Virus record (IMG/VR): IMGVR_UViG_3300001097_000065
Coordinates: 1-24,140 of that record
Strand: one strand, 5' to 3'
DNA: 24,140 nucleotides
Origin: a virus
Position numbers and translations under genes: made by a program. Positions 16,464 through 23,533 of this stretch are shown piece by piece; position 1 is the stretch's first letter; every line of letters begins with the position of its first letter. The notes beneath the pieces are model-generated. The model was not told the DNA's origin and made no database searches. It saw only the letters and a list, made by a program, of their open reading frames with translations.

Positions 16464-16740
16464 CAGATGTGATATTTACTTTAATCCCAAGGTAACTTAT
16501 CAAATTTATTGTAGTGTTAAGTGTAGAGACGCTGCAACAAAGGATAAGATTACCGAAAGGTATCAAGTAACTCGTCGTCAAAAAAGAAAAGGAAAAGTTA
16601 GAAATTGTGTAGGTGGTTGTGGAGTTCAACTATCAATCTATAATGATTCTGGATTTTGTTCTAATTGTAATGTTAGTGAAAAAACAGTAGCAAAAATGTT
16701 AAAAGAGTTGAAAGGCTTTATAGACTATGAGCAAGAATAA
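16450..16740 (+). CDS. small double zinc-ribbon protein
   Basis: The frame starts at TTG 16450 with a strong GGAGGGG at 16439-16445, although spacing is only four bases. The product is 96 aa with two zinc sites. The first has CDRC at 4-7 and YCSVKC at about 19-24. The second has CVGGC at about 54-58 and FCSNC at about 70-74. The middle is strongly basic (TRRQKRKGKVR). The first half resembles the short zinc fingers found next to HNH nucleases in phages, but no HNH residues follow. It overlaps both neighbours, so it is likely made with the Cas4-like and RuvC-like nucleases and may bind DNA for them. Confidence 0.6.
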   Translation: MKLCDRCDIYFNPKVTYQIYCSVKCRDAATKDKITERYQVTRRQKRKGKVRNCVGGCGVQLSIYNDSGFCSNCNVSEKTVAKMLKELKGFIDYEQE

Positions 16741-17317
16741 GTGGGGCATGGAAGTTCAACCAGAACGAGTATGTGCCATAGATGCAAGTACTAACAGCCT
16801 TGCATACGCTATCTTTCATGGCAAAGAACTTAAAGAGTATGGCAAGATTAACTTTGAAGGTAAAGATATTTATGAAAAAGTTATTGATGCTGGAAGAAAA
16901 TCAAAAGGTTTTTTTGAGCATGTCGTAAATGTAGATGCTATTGTTATTGAGCATACGGTCTACGTTAACAGTCCAAAAACTGCTGCCGATCTTGCCCTTG
17001 TTCAAGGGGCTTTGCTTGGAGCCGCTGGTCAATCAGGTATTCGTATTATCGGTAAGGTATCTCCTATCACTTGGCAAAACTACATTGGTAATAAAAAAAT
17101 ATCTAAAGAAGAAAAAGCAATCATCATTGCTAGAAATCCTGGCAAGTCTGTTTCTTGGTATAAAACATATGAAAGAAACCTTCGGAAGCAAAGGACTATA
17201 GATTTTATGGAATTTGAATATAAAAGAGTGGTTGCAGATAATGATGTGGCTGATGCTTGCGGTATTGGTCATTGGGCTGTAAACAATTGGATCAAGGCGA
17301 TTGGGGTTGACAAATAA
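16727..17317 (+). CDS. RuvC-like Holliday junction resolvase
   Basis: This 196-aa protein starts at ATG 16727, overlapping the zinc-ribbon gene by 14 bases. It has the RNase H fold signature of RuvC: the first strand AIDASTNSLAYAIF with Asp19, the second VIEHTVYV with Glu75, a helix with ADLALVQGALLGAA, and the C-terminal acid cluster in DNDVADACGI (Asp173 and Asp176). These four acids are the catalytic set that cuts four-way junctions with two Mg2+. RuvC-like enzymes in phages resolve replication and recombination intermediates before packaging. Length is near the family norm of 170-200. The residue assignment is by pattern, not structure, but the order and spacing fit well. Confidence 0.85.
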   Translation: MSKNKWGMEVQPERVCAIDASTNSLAYAIFHGKELKEYGKINFEGKDIYEKVIDAGRKSKGFFEHVVNVDAIVIEHTVYVNSPKTAADLALVQGALLGAAGQSGIRIIGKVSPITWQNYIGNKKISKEEKAIIIARNPGKSVSWYKTYERNLRKQRTIDFMEFEYKRVVADNDVADACGIGHWAVNNWIKAIGVDK

Positions 17318-17321
17318 CATT

Positions 17322-17477
17322 ATGACTGGTAAACTATATACAAGTGAGACTTTTATGCGTAAACGCTATGTTATGGATAAAAAGACTCCAGAAGAGATTG
17401 CAAAAGAGTGTGGGTGTACTGTGGAAACAGTCTATGTCTACCTTGCTAAATTTGGATTAAGGAAGTCAAAACGATGA
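17322..17477 (+). CDS. 51-aa helix-turn-helix protein
   Basis: An ATG at 17322, four bases after the RuvC-like stop, opens a 51-codon frame ending with TGA at 17475-17477. After a short basic lead, residues about 22-45 read TPEEIAKECGCTVETVYVYL. This is a clean HTH pattern (helix, CGC turn, recognition helix) like those of sigma-type and resolvase-type small regulators. The end is basic (GLRKSKR). No Shine-Dalgarno is visible, so translation probably relies on coupling. Small HTH proteins of this type are common in actinophages. The regulated target is unknown. Confidence 0.6.
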   Translation: MTGKLYTSETFMRKRYVMDKKTPEEIAKECGCTVETVYVYLAKFGLRKSKR

Positions 17478-17602
17478 AAAAAAGTCAAAAACTTTTAATC
17501 GCTATCGGAGTTGCTGGAGCAGTTGGTATAACATTTGTTATGACTGCGCTAAAGGGCATGCCAGAGGCATTTGATTGGGAAGAGGATGAGTCCAGTGAGT
17601 GA
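17474..17602 (+). CDS. 42-aa single-pass membrane protein
   Basis: An ATGA overlap at 17474, with AAGGAAG at 17459-17465 eight bases before it, opens a 42-codon frame ending at 17600-17602. A Lys-rich start (MKKSQK) is followed by one hydrophobic segment (LLIAIGVAGAVGITFVM, about 7-23) and a Trp-containing acidic tail (EAFDWEEDESSE). This is a type of tiny membrane protein often seen in actinophage genomes with an acidic tail after the helix. No function is known to me. The overlap on both sides supports it as a real gene. Confidence 0.6.
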   Translation: MKKSQKLLIAIGVAGAVGITFVMTALKGMPEAFDWEEDESSE

Positions 17603-17846
17603 TCATACAGAGTTAAAGATTACCGTTGATCAGGTTAATCACCCACTTCACTACACCTCTGATCCAAGTGGTATAGAAGCAATTCAAATTACTAGACATC
17701 GAAATTATAATATTGGAAATGCTTTTAAGTATTTGTGGAGAGCAGGACTTAAAGATGAAGCAAAAACAATTCAAGACCTTGAAAAGGCAATTTTTTATAT
17801 CAAAGATGAAATTAATAGATTAGATGGCAAATATAATGTCAACTGA
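17595..17846 (+). CDS. DUF3310-like protein
   Basis: I chose GTG 17595 because AGAGG at 17581-17585 lies nine bases before it, and the eight-base overlap is the same as at several other junctions here. ATG 17586 or TTG 17571 in the same frame are possible. The product is about 83 aa. The block VNHPLHYTS, followed by IEAIQITRHRNYNIGNAFKY, then LWRAGLKDE and DLEKAIFYIKDEI, is the hallmark of DUF3310 (SaV-like), found in many phages beside replication or nucleotide genes. Its molecular function is not established. Confidence 0.75.
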   Translation: MSDHTELKITVDQVNHPLHYTSDPSGIEAIQITRHRNYNIGNAFKYLWRAGLKDEAKTIQDLEKAIFYIKDEINRLDGKYNVN

Positions 17847-18372
17847 AGAAGAGATGGTCAAGCATCTTGACATGATGAATACTGTTGTTGGAGAATACCT
17901 AAAGGGCAGTGATCCAACTCAAATCTCAAAAGAATTAGCAGTACCAAGAGTTCGTGTAGTTGCTTTTATTGATGAGTGGAAAGAAAAAACATCCAACAAC
18001 ATTGCTATTCGTGCTCGTGCTAAAGATGCACTGGCTGGTGCTGACGCACACTACAGCAAACTTATTTTAAAGTCATATGAAGTTATTGATGAAGCATCGA
18101 TGACTAGCAATCTTAGTGCAAAAACTGCTGGAATCAAACTTGTTATGGATATTGAATCTAAAAGAATTGATATGCTACAGAAGGCTGGTCTTCTTGAAAA
18201 TAAAGAACTTGCAGAAGAGATGGTTGAGATTGAGCGTAGACAAGAAGTACTTGTAGGAATTCTTAGGGATATTGCATCTTCTCACCCAGAAGTTAGAGAC
18301 ATTATTATGCGTCGCCTTTCTGCAATTGCAAAAGAGGGCGAGGTACTTACAGTTGTCCACGATGTTCAATGA
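17824..18372 (+). CDS. putative terminase small subunit
   Basis: This 182-aa protein starts at ATG 17824, overlapping the DUF3310 gene; ATG 17836 is an alternative. No strong Shine-Dalgarno is seen. Residues about 25-50 look like an HTH for DNA recognition (GSDPTQISKELAVPRVRVVAFI). After that comes a long helical region with charged heptads (LLENKELAEEMVEIERRQEVL) suited to oligomerising, and a short acidic end. It lies directly before the large terminase and overlaps it by 11 bases, the standard position of TerS, which binds the packaging site and regulates TerL. The call is from domain layout and position. Confidence 0.65.
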   Translation: MANIMSTEEEMVKHLDMMNTVVGEYLKGSDPTQISKELAVPRVRVVAFIDEWKEKTSNNIAIRARAKDALAGADAHYSKLILKSYEVIDEASMTSNLSAKTAGIKLVMDIESKRIDMLQKAGLLENKELAEEMVEIERRQEVLVGILRDIASSHPEVRDIIMRRLSAIAKEGEVLTVVHDVQ

Positions 18373-20137
18373 TTTCTTTGAAGTACTTAAAGAAAATCAT
18401 TTTGTTGAAAAACCTGTTGATGCAAAGACATTTGTTGAATCACCAGAGTATCTTGGGCAGCCACCCCTCTCACAAATTCAATACGACATAGTAGAAGCAA
18501 TGAGCCAGATATATCGTCAAGAAGATCTTAGAGGTATTATGGGTGATGTTGCAGGAGATGCATACTATAAAAAATTTACCAAGAATGAAATCATTCTGCA
18601 ATTAGGCAAGGGTAGCGGAAAAGACTTCGTATCTACAGTAGCATGCGCATATGTAGTGTACAAGATGCTATGTCTAAAGGACCCAGCAGTGTATTATGGC
18701 AAGCCTGCAGGAGATGCTATTGATATTATTAACGTTGCTATTAACGCTCAACAAGCAAAGAATGTTTTCTTTAAAGGTTTTAAAACTAAGATTGAAAGGT
18801 CCCCTTGGTTTGCTGGAAAGTATAATCCAAAAGCAGATTCAGTTGAATTTGATAAGTCAATTACAGTTTACTCTGGTCACTCAGAGCGTGAGTCTCATGA
18901 AGGTTTAAACCTTTTTATGGCAGTACTTGATGAAATTTCAGGGTTTTCATCTGAAGTTGGAACTGGCAATGACCAAGGAAAGACTGCAGAAAATATATAC
19001 AAAGCATTTCGTGGTAGTGTAGACTCTCGTTTTCCTGATCTTGGAAAGGTAGCACTACTATCATTCCCAAGATATCAAGGAGACTATATAACTCAAAAAT
19101 ATGAATCTGTTATTGCAGAAAAAGAAACAATTGAAAGAAAACATACGTTTATCATAAATGAGGAATTACCACACGATGATCCTGGAAATCAATTTGAAAT
19201 ATCCTGGGACGAAGACATAATAATTTCATACAAAATACCAAAGGTATTAGCATTTAAAAAACCAACTTGGGAAGTAAATCCAACACGTAAGATAGAAGAC
19301 TTTAAGATTGCTTTCTATACAGACCTTGCAGATGCAATGATGCGTTTTGCTTGCATGGCAACCTATTCATCTGATGCGTTCTTTAAAGACAGGCTTAAAC
19401 TAGAAAAGGTTATGACACTTAGAAACCCCTTAGATAGTTTTAGAAGGTTTGATGAATCTTTTAAACCAGACCCAGATAAAATATATTACATACACGCAGA
19501 CCTTGCACAAAAACACGATAAGTGTGCAGTTGCTATTGCTCACGTAGATCGTTGGGTAAATATTCAAGTAATCAAGGATTATGAACAGGTAGCACCCATC
19601 GTAGTAGTAGATGCAGTAGCATGGTGGGAACCAAGATCAGAAGGACCAGTAAATTTATCAGAGGTAAAGCAATGGATTATGAATCTACGTAGACAAGGGT
19701 TTAACCTTGGCATGGTTTCATTTGACCGTTGGCAGTCTTTTGACATTCAAAACGAATTACAAGCAGTAGGAATAAGAACTGAAACGGTTTCTGTTGCAAA
19801 AAAACACTACGAGGATTTAGCAATGATGATTTATGAGGAGCGTGTGGCAATCCCCATGATCCCTATATTGCTAGAAGAAATGTCTGAGTTAAAGATTATG
19901 AAAGGCAATCGTGTAGATCACCCTAGAAAAAAATCTAAAGACTTAGCAGATGCTCTTTGCGGAGCAGTTTTTGGTGCAATATCTCATACACCTAAGACTA
20001 ATAATACTGAGATAGATGTCCATACTTGGAGTTCTTCAACTCGGCTTGCACAAAAGCAAGAGGGTATGATAGACTTGGATAATAGGGAAATGCCTAACGA
20101 TGTTAAAAATTTCCTAGACAGGTTCAATTTAATATAA
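18362..20137 (+). CDS. terminase large subunit
   Basis: I chose ATG 18362 (MFNDFFEVLKENHF), which overlaps the TerS stop; the open frame upstream has no good start signal. The product is 591 aa. The N-terminal ATPase has Walker A LGKGSGKDF at 81-89 and Walker B LFMAVLDEI with Asp190 and Glu191. The last Walker A residue is Asp where Ser/Thr is usual. The C-terminal RNase H-like nuclease has Asp380 (IHADLAQKHD), Asp455 (VSFDRWQS) and Asp527/Asp530 (KSKDLADALCG). It powers DNA packaging and cuts concatemers. Normally portal and head genes follow terL, but here secreted proteins do. The call is firm. Confidence 0.92.
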   Translation: MFNDFFEVLKENHFVEKPVDAKTFVESPEYLGQPPLSQIQYDIVEAMSQIYRQEDLRGIMGDVAGDAYYKKFTKNEIILQLGKGSGKDFVSTVACAYVVYKMLCLKDPAVYYGKPAGDAIDIINVAINAQQAKNVFFKGFKTKIERSPWFAGKYNPKADSVEFDKSITVYSGHSERESHEGLNLFMAVLDEISGFSSEVGTGNDQGKTAENIYKAFRGSVDSRFPDLGKVALLSFPRYQGDYITQKYESVIAEKETIERKHTFIINEELPHDDPGNQFEISWDEDIIISYKIPKVLAFKKPTWEVNPTRKIEDFKIAFYTDLADAMMRFACMATYSSDAFFKDRLKLEKVMTLRNPLDSFRRFDESFKPDPDKIYYIHADLAQKHDKCAVAIAHVDRWVNIQVIKDYEQVAPIVVVDAVAWWEPRSEGPVNLSEVKQWIMNLRRQGFNLGMVSFDRWQSFDIQNELQAVGIRTETVSVAKKHYEDLAMMIYEERVAIPMIPILLEEMSELKIMKGNRVDHPRKKSKDLADALCGAVFGAISHTPKTNNTEIDVHTWSSSTRLAQKQEGMIDLDNREMPNDVKNFLDRFNLI

Positions 20138-20160
20138 ACAAACTAACAAGGAGAAAAATG
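20132..20160 (+). promoter_or_regulatory. leader with strong Shine-Dalgarno for the Ala/Thr-rich secreted protein
   Basis: ATATAAACAAAC at 20132-20143 is followed by AAGGAG and then ATG 20158. The leader resembles the ones at 9840 and 15628. It suggests the secreted protein is made at high level. I cannot tell whether ATATAA is a true promoter; there is no TG extension or -35 in view. Confidence 0.45.
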
Positions 20161-21291
20161 AATTCATTCAAGAAAATCTCAATTGCTATCGCTGCAGCCC
20201 TAGCAATTACAAGTCTATCTACAGTTTCAGCAACGGCAGCCCCGTTAGTTGTTACAGTAGCAACTGCAGCAAACACGACAACGGCACTTGCACCTTCAAC
20301 AGTTGCAGTGCCAGCAACAAATGTAATTGCTGCGGGTAATACTATTGCACTTGCTGCAACAGCAGATACAGCAACAGCGGTTACATTTACAGCATCAGGA
20401 GCAGTTCGTTTAGTAACTGCACTTAATACAACAGATGCACCAAAGACAGTTGCTTCAGGGGTTACATCCACTTCAGCAACATCGGCAGGAACCGCATTGA
20501 CAGTTTATGCCTACACAACATCAACAACAGTTGGATCTGTTACCATTACAAATGGTGCCTATTCAACAATCGTTTATATTCAGGGTACAGCAGGAGTAGC
20601 AGCAAACATTGCTCTATCAGTACCAACATCAACAGCAGTAGGAACAACTCCTACATTTGCTGTATCAGCAACAGATGTATTCGGGAATCCCGTTGCATCA
20701 GAAGCAGTTGCAGTAACATTAATTGGAGCAACATTCTCTGATGCTTCAATCACAAAGACACTTACAACTTCAGCAGTCACTTCAGCAGCAGGCGTTACTC
20801 CAGTAACAGTCCTTGGTTCTGCTACAGGAACACTTGCTACAGCAGTTGCAGGTTCAGTTACAGTGGTTGCAACAGATGCAGCAATTGCAGCAACAGCAAC
20901 TGGTTTGCCAGTAGCAGTCAAGTCAGCAATTGCAACATTTGTAGTATCAGATCTTGCTACTCAGATCGCAGCATTGACAGCACAGGTTGCTGTACTAACT
21001 AATGCTAATTTAGTTGCAAAAGCAGCAGCAGAGGCAACAGCAGTTTCAGTTAAGTTAGCAGCAGATGCAGCACTTGTAATTTCTAAAGCAGAAACAGCAA
21101 AAGCAATTGCAGATGCAGTAATAGAAAAGATTGCAGCAACAGCATCTGCTAAGGCAGCAACAGATCTTGCAACAGCATCTGCTAAGGCAGCAACAGATCT
21201 TGCAACAGCAACTTATAAGGCACAGTACAATGCTCTTGCTAAGAAGTGGAATGCAAAGAATCCTAAGACTAAGGTTGCGTTAAAGAAGTAA
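20158..21291 (+). CDS. secreted Ala/Thr-rich surface protein, Ig-like, with Lys-rich C-terminus
   Basis: This 377-aa protein begins with a classical Sec signal: MNSFKK, a hydrophobic core (ISIAIAAALAITS), then ATAAP with a cut near residue 28. The mature part is very rich in Ala, Thr, Val and Ser and beta-like. Residues about 155-235 resemble a Big/invasin-type Ig domain (TPTFAVSATDVFGNPV). After that comes a helical Ala-rich part with a repeat (about 270-350) and the basic end KKWNAKNPKTKVALKK. There is no LPxTG or lipobox. The style recalls surface proteins of low-GC planktonic actinobacteria and differs from the tail proteins upstream. It has a strong AAGGAG leader and ends in a terminator. 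A cell-surface or envelope role is likely; function is unknown. Confidence 0.65.
   Translation: MNSFKKISIAIAAALAITSLSTVSATAAPLVVTVATAANTTTALAPSTVAVPATNVIAAGNTIALAATADTATAVTFTASGAVRLVTALNTTDAPKTVASGVTSTSATSAGTALTVYAYTTSTTVGSVTITNGAYSTIVYIQGTAGVAANIALSVPTSTAVGTTPTFAVSATDVFGNPVASEAVAVTLIGATFSDASITKTLTTSAVTSAAGVTPVTVLGSATGTLATAVAGSVTVVATDAAIAATATGLPVAVKSAIATFVVSDLATQIAALTAQVAVLTNANLVAKAAAEATAVSVKLAADAALVISKAETAKAIADAVIEKIAATASAKAATDLATASAKAATDLATATYKAQYNALAKKWNAKNPKTKVALKK
21138..21203 (+). repeat. 33-bp direct tandem repeat, two copies
   Basis: Two adjacent perfect 33-base copies (21138-21170 and 21171-21203), with seven more matching bases after, lie near the end of the secreted-protein gene. 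They encode an 11-residue Ala-rich helix repeat (TASAKAATDLA). The unit is in frame, so slippage would change the helix length only. Confidence 0.9.
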
Positions 21292-21307
21292 TCAGTCCAA
21301 CACTAAG

Positions 21308-21335
21308 GGGAGTCATTAACTTGGCTCCCTTTTTT
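21308..21335 (+). terminator. rho-independent terminator after the secreted-protein gene
   Basis: The arms GGGAGTC (21308-21314) and GGCTCCC (21323-21329) form a seven-base stem with one G-T wobble pair and an eight-base loop. Six T residues follow (21330-21335). It lies 17 bases after the stop at 21291 and 12 bases before the next -10 element. Confidence 0.85.
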
Positions 21336-21346
21336 GTTGCTTAAAA

Positions 21347-21355
21347 TGGTATAAT
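21347..21355 (+). promoter_or_regulatory. extended -10 promoter for the PA14 gene
   Basis: TGGTATAAT (TG, G, perfect TATAAT at 21350-21355) lies right after the terminator and 30 bases before ATG 21386, the only gap of this kind in the accessory part. No -35 hexamer is seen at 16-18 bases; the extended -10 can act without it. The transcript would start near 21362. Confidence 0.6.
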
Positions 21356-21362
21356 AAAACTA

Positions 21363-21383
21363 TTAGTCACCACCACAGACTAA
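21363..21383 (+). other. 5'-leader hairpin before the PA14 gene
   Basis: TTAGTC (21363-21368) and GACTAA (21378-21383) pair in a perfect six-base stem around a nine-base loop. It would lie at the very 5' end of the transcript from the promoter at 21350 and stop two bases before the ATG at 21386. There is no normal Shine-Dalgarno in this leader, so the hairpin may affect mRNA stability or initiation. Confidence 0.5.
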
Positions 21384-21385
21384 AG

Positions 21386-23533
21386 ATGGAGTTAAAAATA
21401 CTAAAAAGATTGTTGCGTGTAGCCCTTGTATTGATCTTAGCCTTATCCCCGCTTGTCTTGTTGGTAGATAAGGCTCACGCAGCCTCTGCAGGGCTTGTAG
21501 CCAAGGTTTATGACTGTCTTGGATACAATGATTCTCCCCCAATGCCCTGTAATGACTCAGCCCCAATAATTACAACTACTGTTCCTAATATAGACCTTCA
21601 GTGGGGTGGTGGATCAGTTTTAGGTGGTCCCTCAGAAGATGTTCAAGTTCATTTTTCAGGGTATATAGTAAGCCCAACAACACAAAACATATCATTCTTA
21701 GCAACAGCAGATGATGGAACCCGATTATATATAAATGATACATTATTAACAGATGATTGGGTAGATAAGGGTGGTGGAGGAACTACCTCTGAGCCAATTG
21801 CTTTTACTGCTAATCAGCCTAAAAAGATAGATCTTTGGTATTATGAAAATGGTGGCGGAGCCAATGTATTTTTAAATTGGGATATTGGTCAAGGTATGCA
21901 AATTATTCCAGCATCAGCATTTTATCAAACAGATCCTGGATATACAGCACCTCCACCTCCAGCAACACCATCAATTACTCCAATATCAAACCTACAATAC
22001 ACTTTAGGTTCTCAAAACATTGCCCTAACTTGGGATTCAGCAACAGCACAGAATACAACTTTAAGAATATATTTAATTAATTTTTATGATTTAGATACAG
22101 CAACAGCAACAACATCTGGTGGATGGGGTATATGGAACTATGTATCTCAAGGTCACTCATACAATTTTCCATACTATTTATTAACTGGAAGTAATCCAGT
22201 AACTACTGGTTGGGGTCCCGTAAGAATTTGTATTCAGGCATCAAGTGAAGATCCAAATGCTGGACTAAATGGGATTAGGTCTGAGCCAGTGTGCGTTGAT
22301 ATAGATGTTGTAGATCCACAAATAGCAATTGATGTTGAAACTGAAAGACTTAGATTGGTAGAAGTTGCTAGAGTAGCAGAGGTAGCAAGACTTGCAGAAA
22401 TTGCTAGAGTTGCAGAAGTGGCAAGATTAGCAGAAGTAGCAAGACTTCAAGCAGAAGCAGCAGCACTGTTAGCAGCACAACAAGCAGAGGCTGCAAGGTT
22501 AGCAGAAATTGCTAGAGTTGCAGAAGTGGCAAGATTAGCAGAAGTAGCAGAAGCAGCAAGAGTTCAAGCAGAAAGACAGGCTGCTATAGCAGAGGCTGCT
22601 AGAGTAGAAGCAGAAAGACAGGTAGCCCTTGCCGAAGCAAACAGAATTGCTGCAGAAGCAGCAGCAGCAAAAGCAGAAGCAGATAGATTAGAGGCAGAGG
22701 CTGCTGCAATTAAGGCTGAAGCAGATAGAGTTGCTGCAGAACTTGCTGCTCAGAAAGCAGAAGAAGATAGAATTAAGGCTGAAGCAGAAGCCCAAGCAGC
22801 CGAAGAAGAAAGAATAAAGGCTGAAGAGGATGCTAAAGCCAAGGCAGAAGAAGAAGCCAAACTATTAGCAGAACAAAAAGCACAAGAGAAAGCAGATGCA
22901 AAAGCAAAAGCAGATGCAGAAGCAAAGGCTAAAGCAGATGCAAAAGAATTATCAGATAAGCAGGCACAAGAAAAAGCAGATGCTCAGGCTGAAAAAGACA
23001 AACTTGCTGCTGAAGAAAAAGCAGAACAAGAGTTAATTGATAAAGCAAAAGATGGTGAGGCTACTCAAGAAGAAAAATTAGCGATTGCAGAAGTTCTTAT
23101 TTCATCACTTGCACCAGGAGAGTCCTTATCTGCAGCAGAAGTCAAAGCAGCAGGAATTGAGTACAAAGACCTTCCGCTAACAATCCCAGTAGATGTTAGA
23201 ACAGATGAACAAGGAAATGCAGTTGTAATAACAGCAGAAGTCGCTGCTCAAGTTGAACTAATATCAACTCCAGCCGCATTTGCTGCAGAATTATTTTCAA
23301 ATCCAGGAGCAGCATTAGCAGCACTTGGAAGCATTGGAGCAGATATGTCTCCAGCAGAAAGAGAAGAAGCAACCGAGATAGTTGTTGTAACAGTTGTTGC
23401 TACAGGGGCTGCAATAGCAGCAGCAGGAGCAGCAGGATCCACTGGAGGAGGATCGTCTAATTCAGGCGGTGGCTCAGGTGGAGGAGGCTCTTCAGGAGAA
23501 TCCAAGGGTATGAGAAGGAGGAAAGGAAAGTGA
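21386..23533 (+). CDS. secreted PA14-domain protein with long coiled coil and C-terminal membrane anchor
   Basis: This 715-aa protein starts with a Sec signal (basic KILKRLLR, hydrophobic VALVLILALSPLVLLV, AHA cut near residue 32). Residues about 34-182 form a PA14 domain, a carbohydrate-binding beta barrel: ATADDGTRLYINDTLL, then IDLWYYENGGGANVFLNW. Cys44 and Cys55 may form a disulfide. A second beta domain (about 195-310) is followed by a continuous Ala/Glu/Lys-rich helix (about 313-553), TolA-like. A small domain then leads to one hydrophobic segment (IVVVTVVATGAAIAAAGAA, about 664-682), a Gly/Ser-rich stretch and the basic end KGMRRRKGK. This is the layout of an envelope-anchored protein with a long stalk. 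It is a partner or rival to the secreted protein before it. Function is unknown. Confidence 0.7.
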   Translation: MELKILKRLLRVALVLILALSPLVLLVDKAHAASAGLVAKVYDCLGYNDSPPMPCNDSAPIITTTVPNIDLQWGGGSVLGGPSEDVQVHFSGYIVSPTTQNISFLATADDGTRLYINDTLLTDDWVDKGGGGTTSEPIAFTANQPKKIDLWYYENGGGANVFLNWDIGQGMQIIPASAFYQTDPGYTAPPPPATPSITPISNLQYTLGSQNIALTWDSATAQNTTLRIYLINFYDLDTATATTSGGWGIWNYVSQGHSYNFPYYLLTGSNPVTTGWGPVRICIQASSEDPNAGLNGIRSEPVCVDIDVVDPQIAIDVETERLRLVEVARVAEVARLAEIARVAEVARLAEVARLQAEAAALLAAQQAEAARLAEIARVAEVARLAEVAEAARVQAERQAAIAEAARVEAERQVALAEANRIAAEAAAAKAEADRLEAEAAAIKAEADRVAAELAAQKAEEDRIKAEAEAQAAEEERIKAEEDAKAKAEEEAKLLAEQKAQEKADAKAKADAEAKAKADAKELSDKQAQEKADAQAEKDKLAAEEKAEQELIDKAKDGEATQEEKLAIAEVLISSLAPGESLSAAEVKAAGIEYKDLPLTIPVDVRTDEQGNAVVITAEVAAQVELISTPAAFAAELFSNPGAALAALGSIGADMSPAEREEATEIVVVTVVATGAAIAAAGAAGSTGGGSSNSGGGSGGGGSSGESKGMRRRKGK
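22394..22549 (+). repeat. 48-bp direct repeat in the coiled-coil region
   Basis: A perfect 48-base copy at 22394-22441 recurs at 22502-22549, 108 bases apart, inside the PA14 gene. Both encode the same AEIARVAEVARLAEVA stretch. Identity at the DNA level, not just the protein, points to recent duplication within the stalk. Confidence 0.85.

Noticed and set aside
16450-16740. HNH endonuclease
   Set aside because: The zinc knuckles are present but the His-Asn-His catalytic pattern is absent.
20124-20921. Long minus-strand frames opposite the secreted protein
   Set aside because: They are mirror frames of Ala/Thr-rich coding repeats, with no Shine-Dalgarno and biased Ala/Val content; the + strand gene has a signal peptide and leader.
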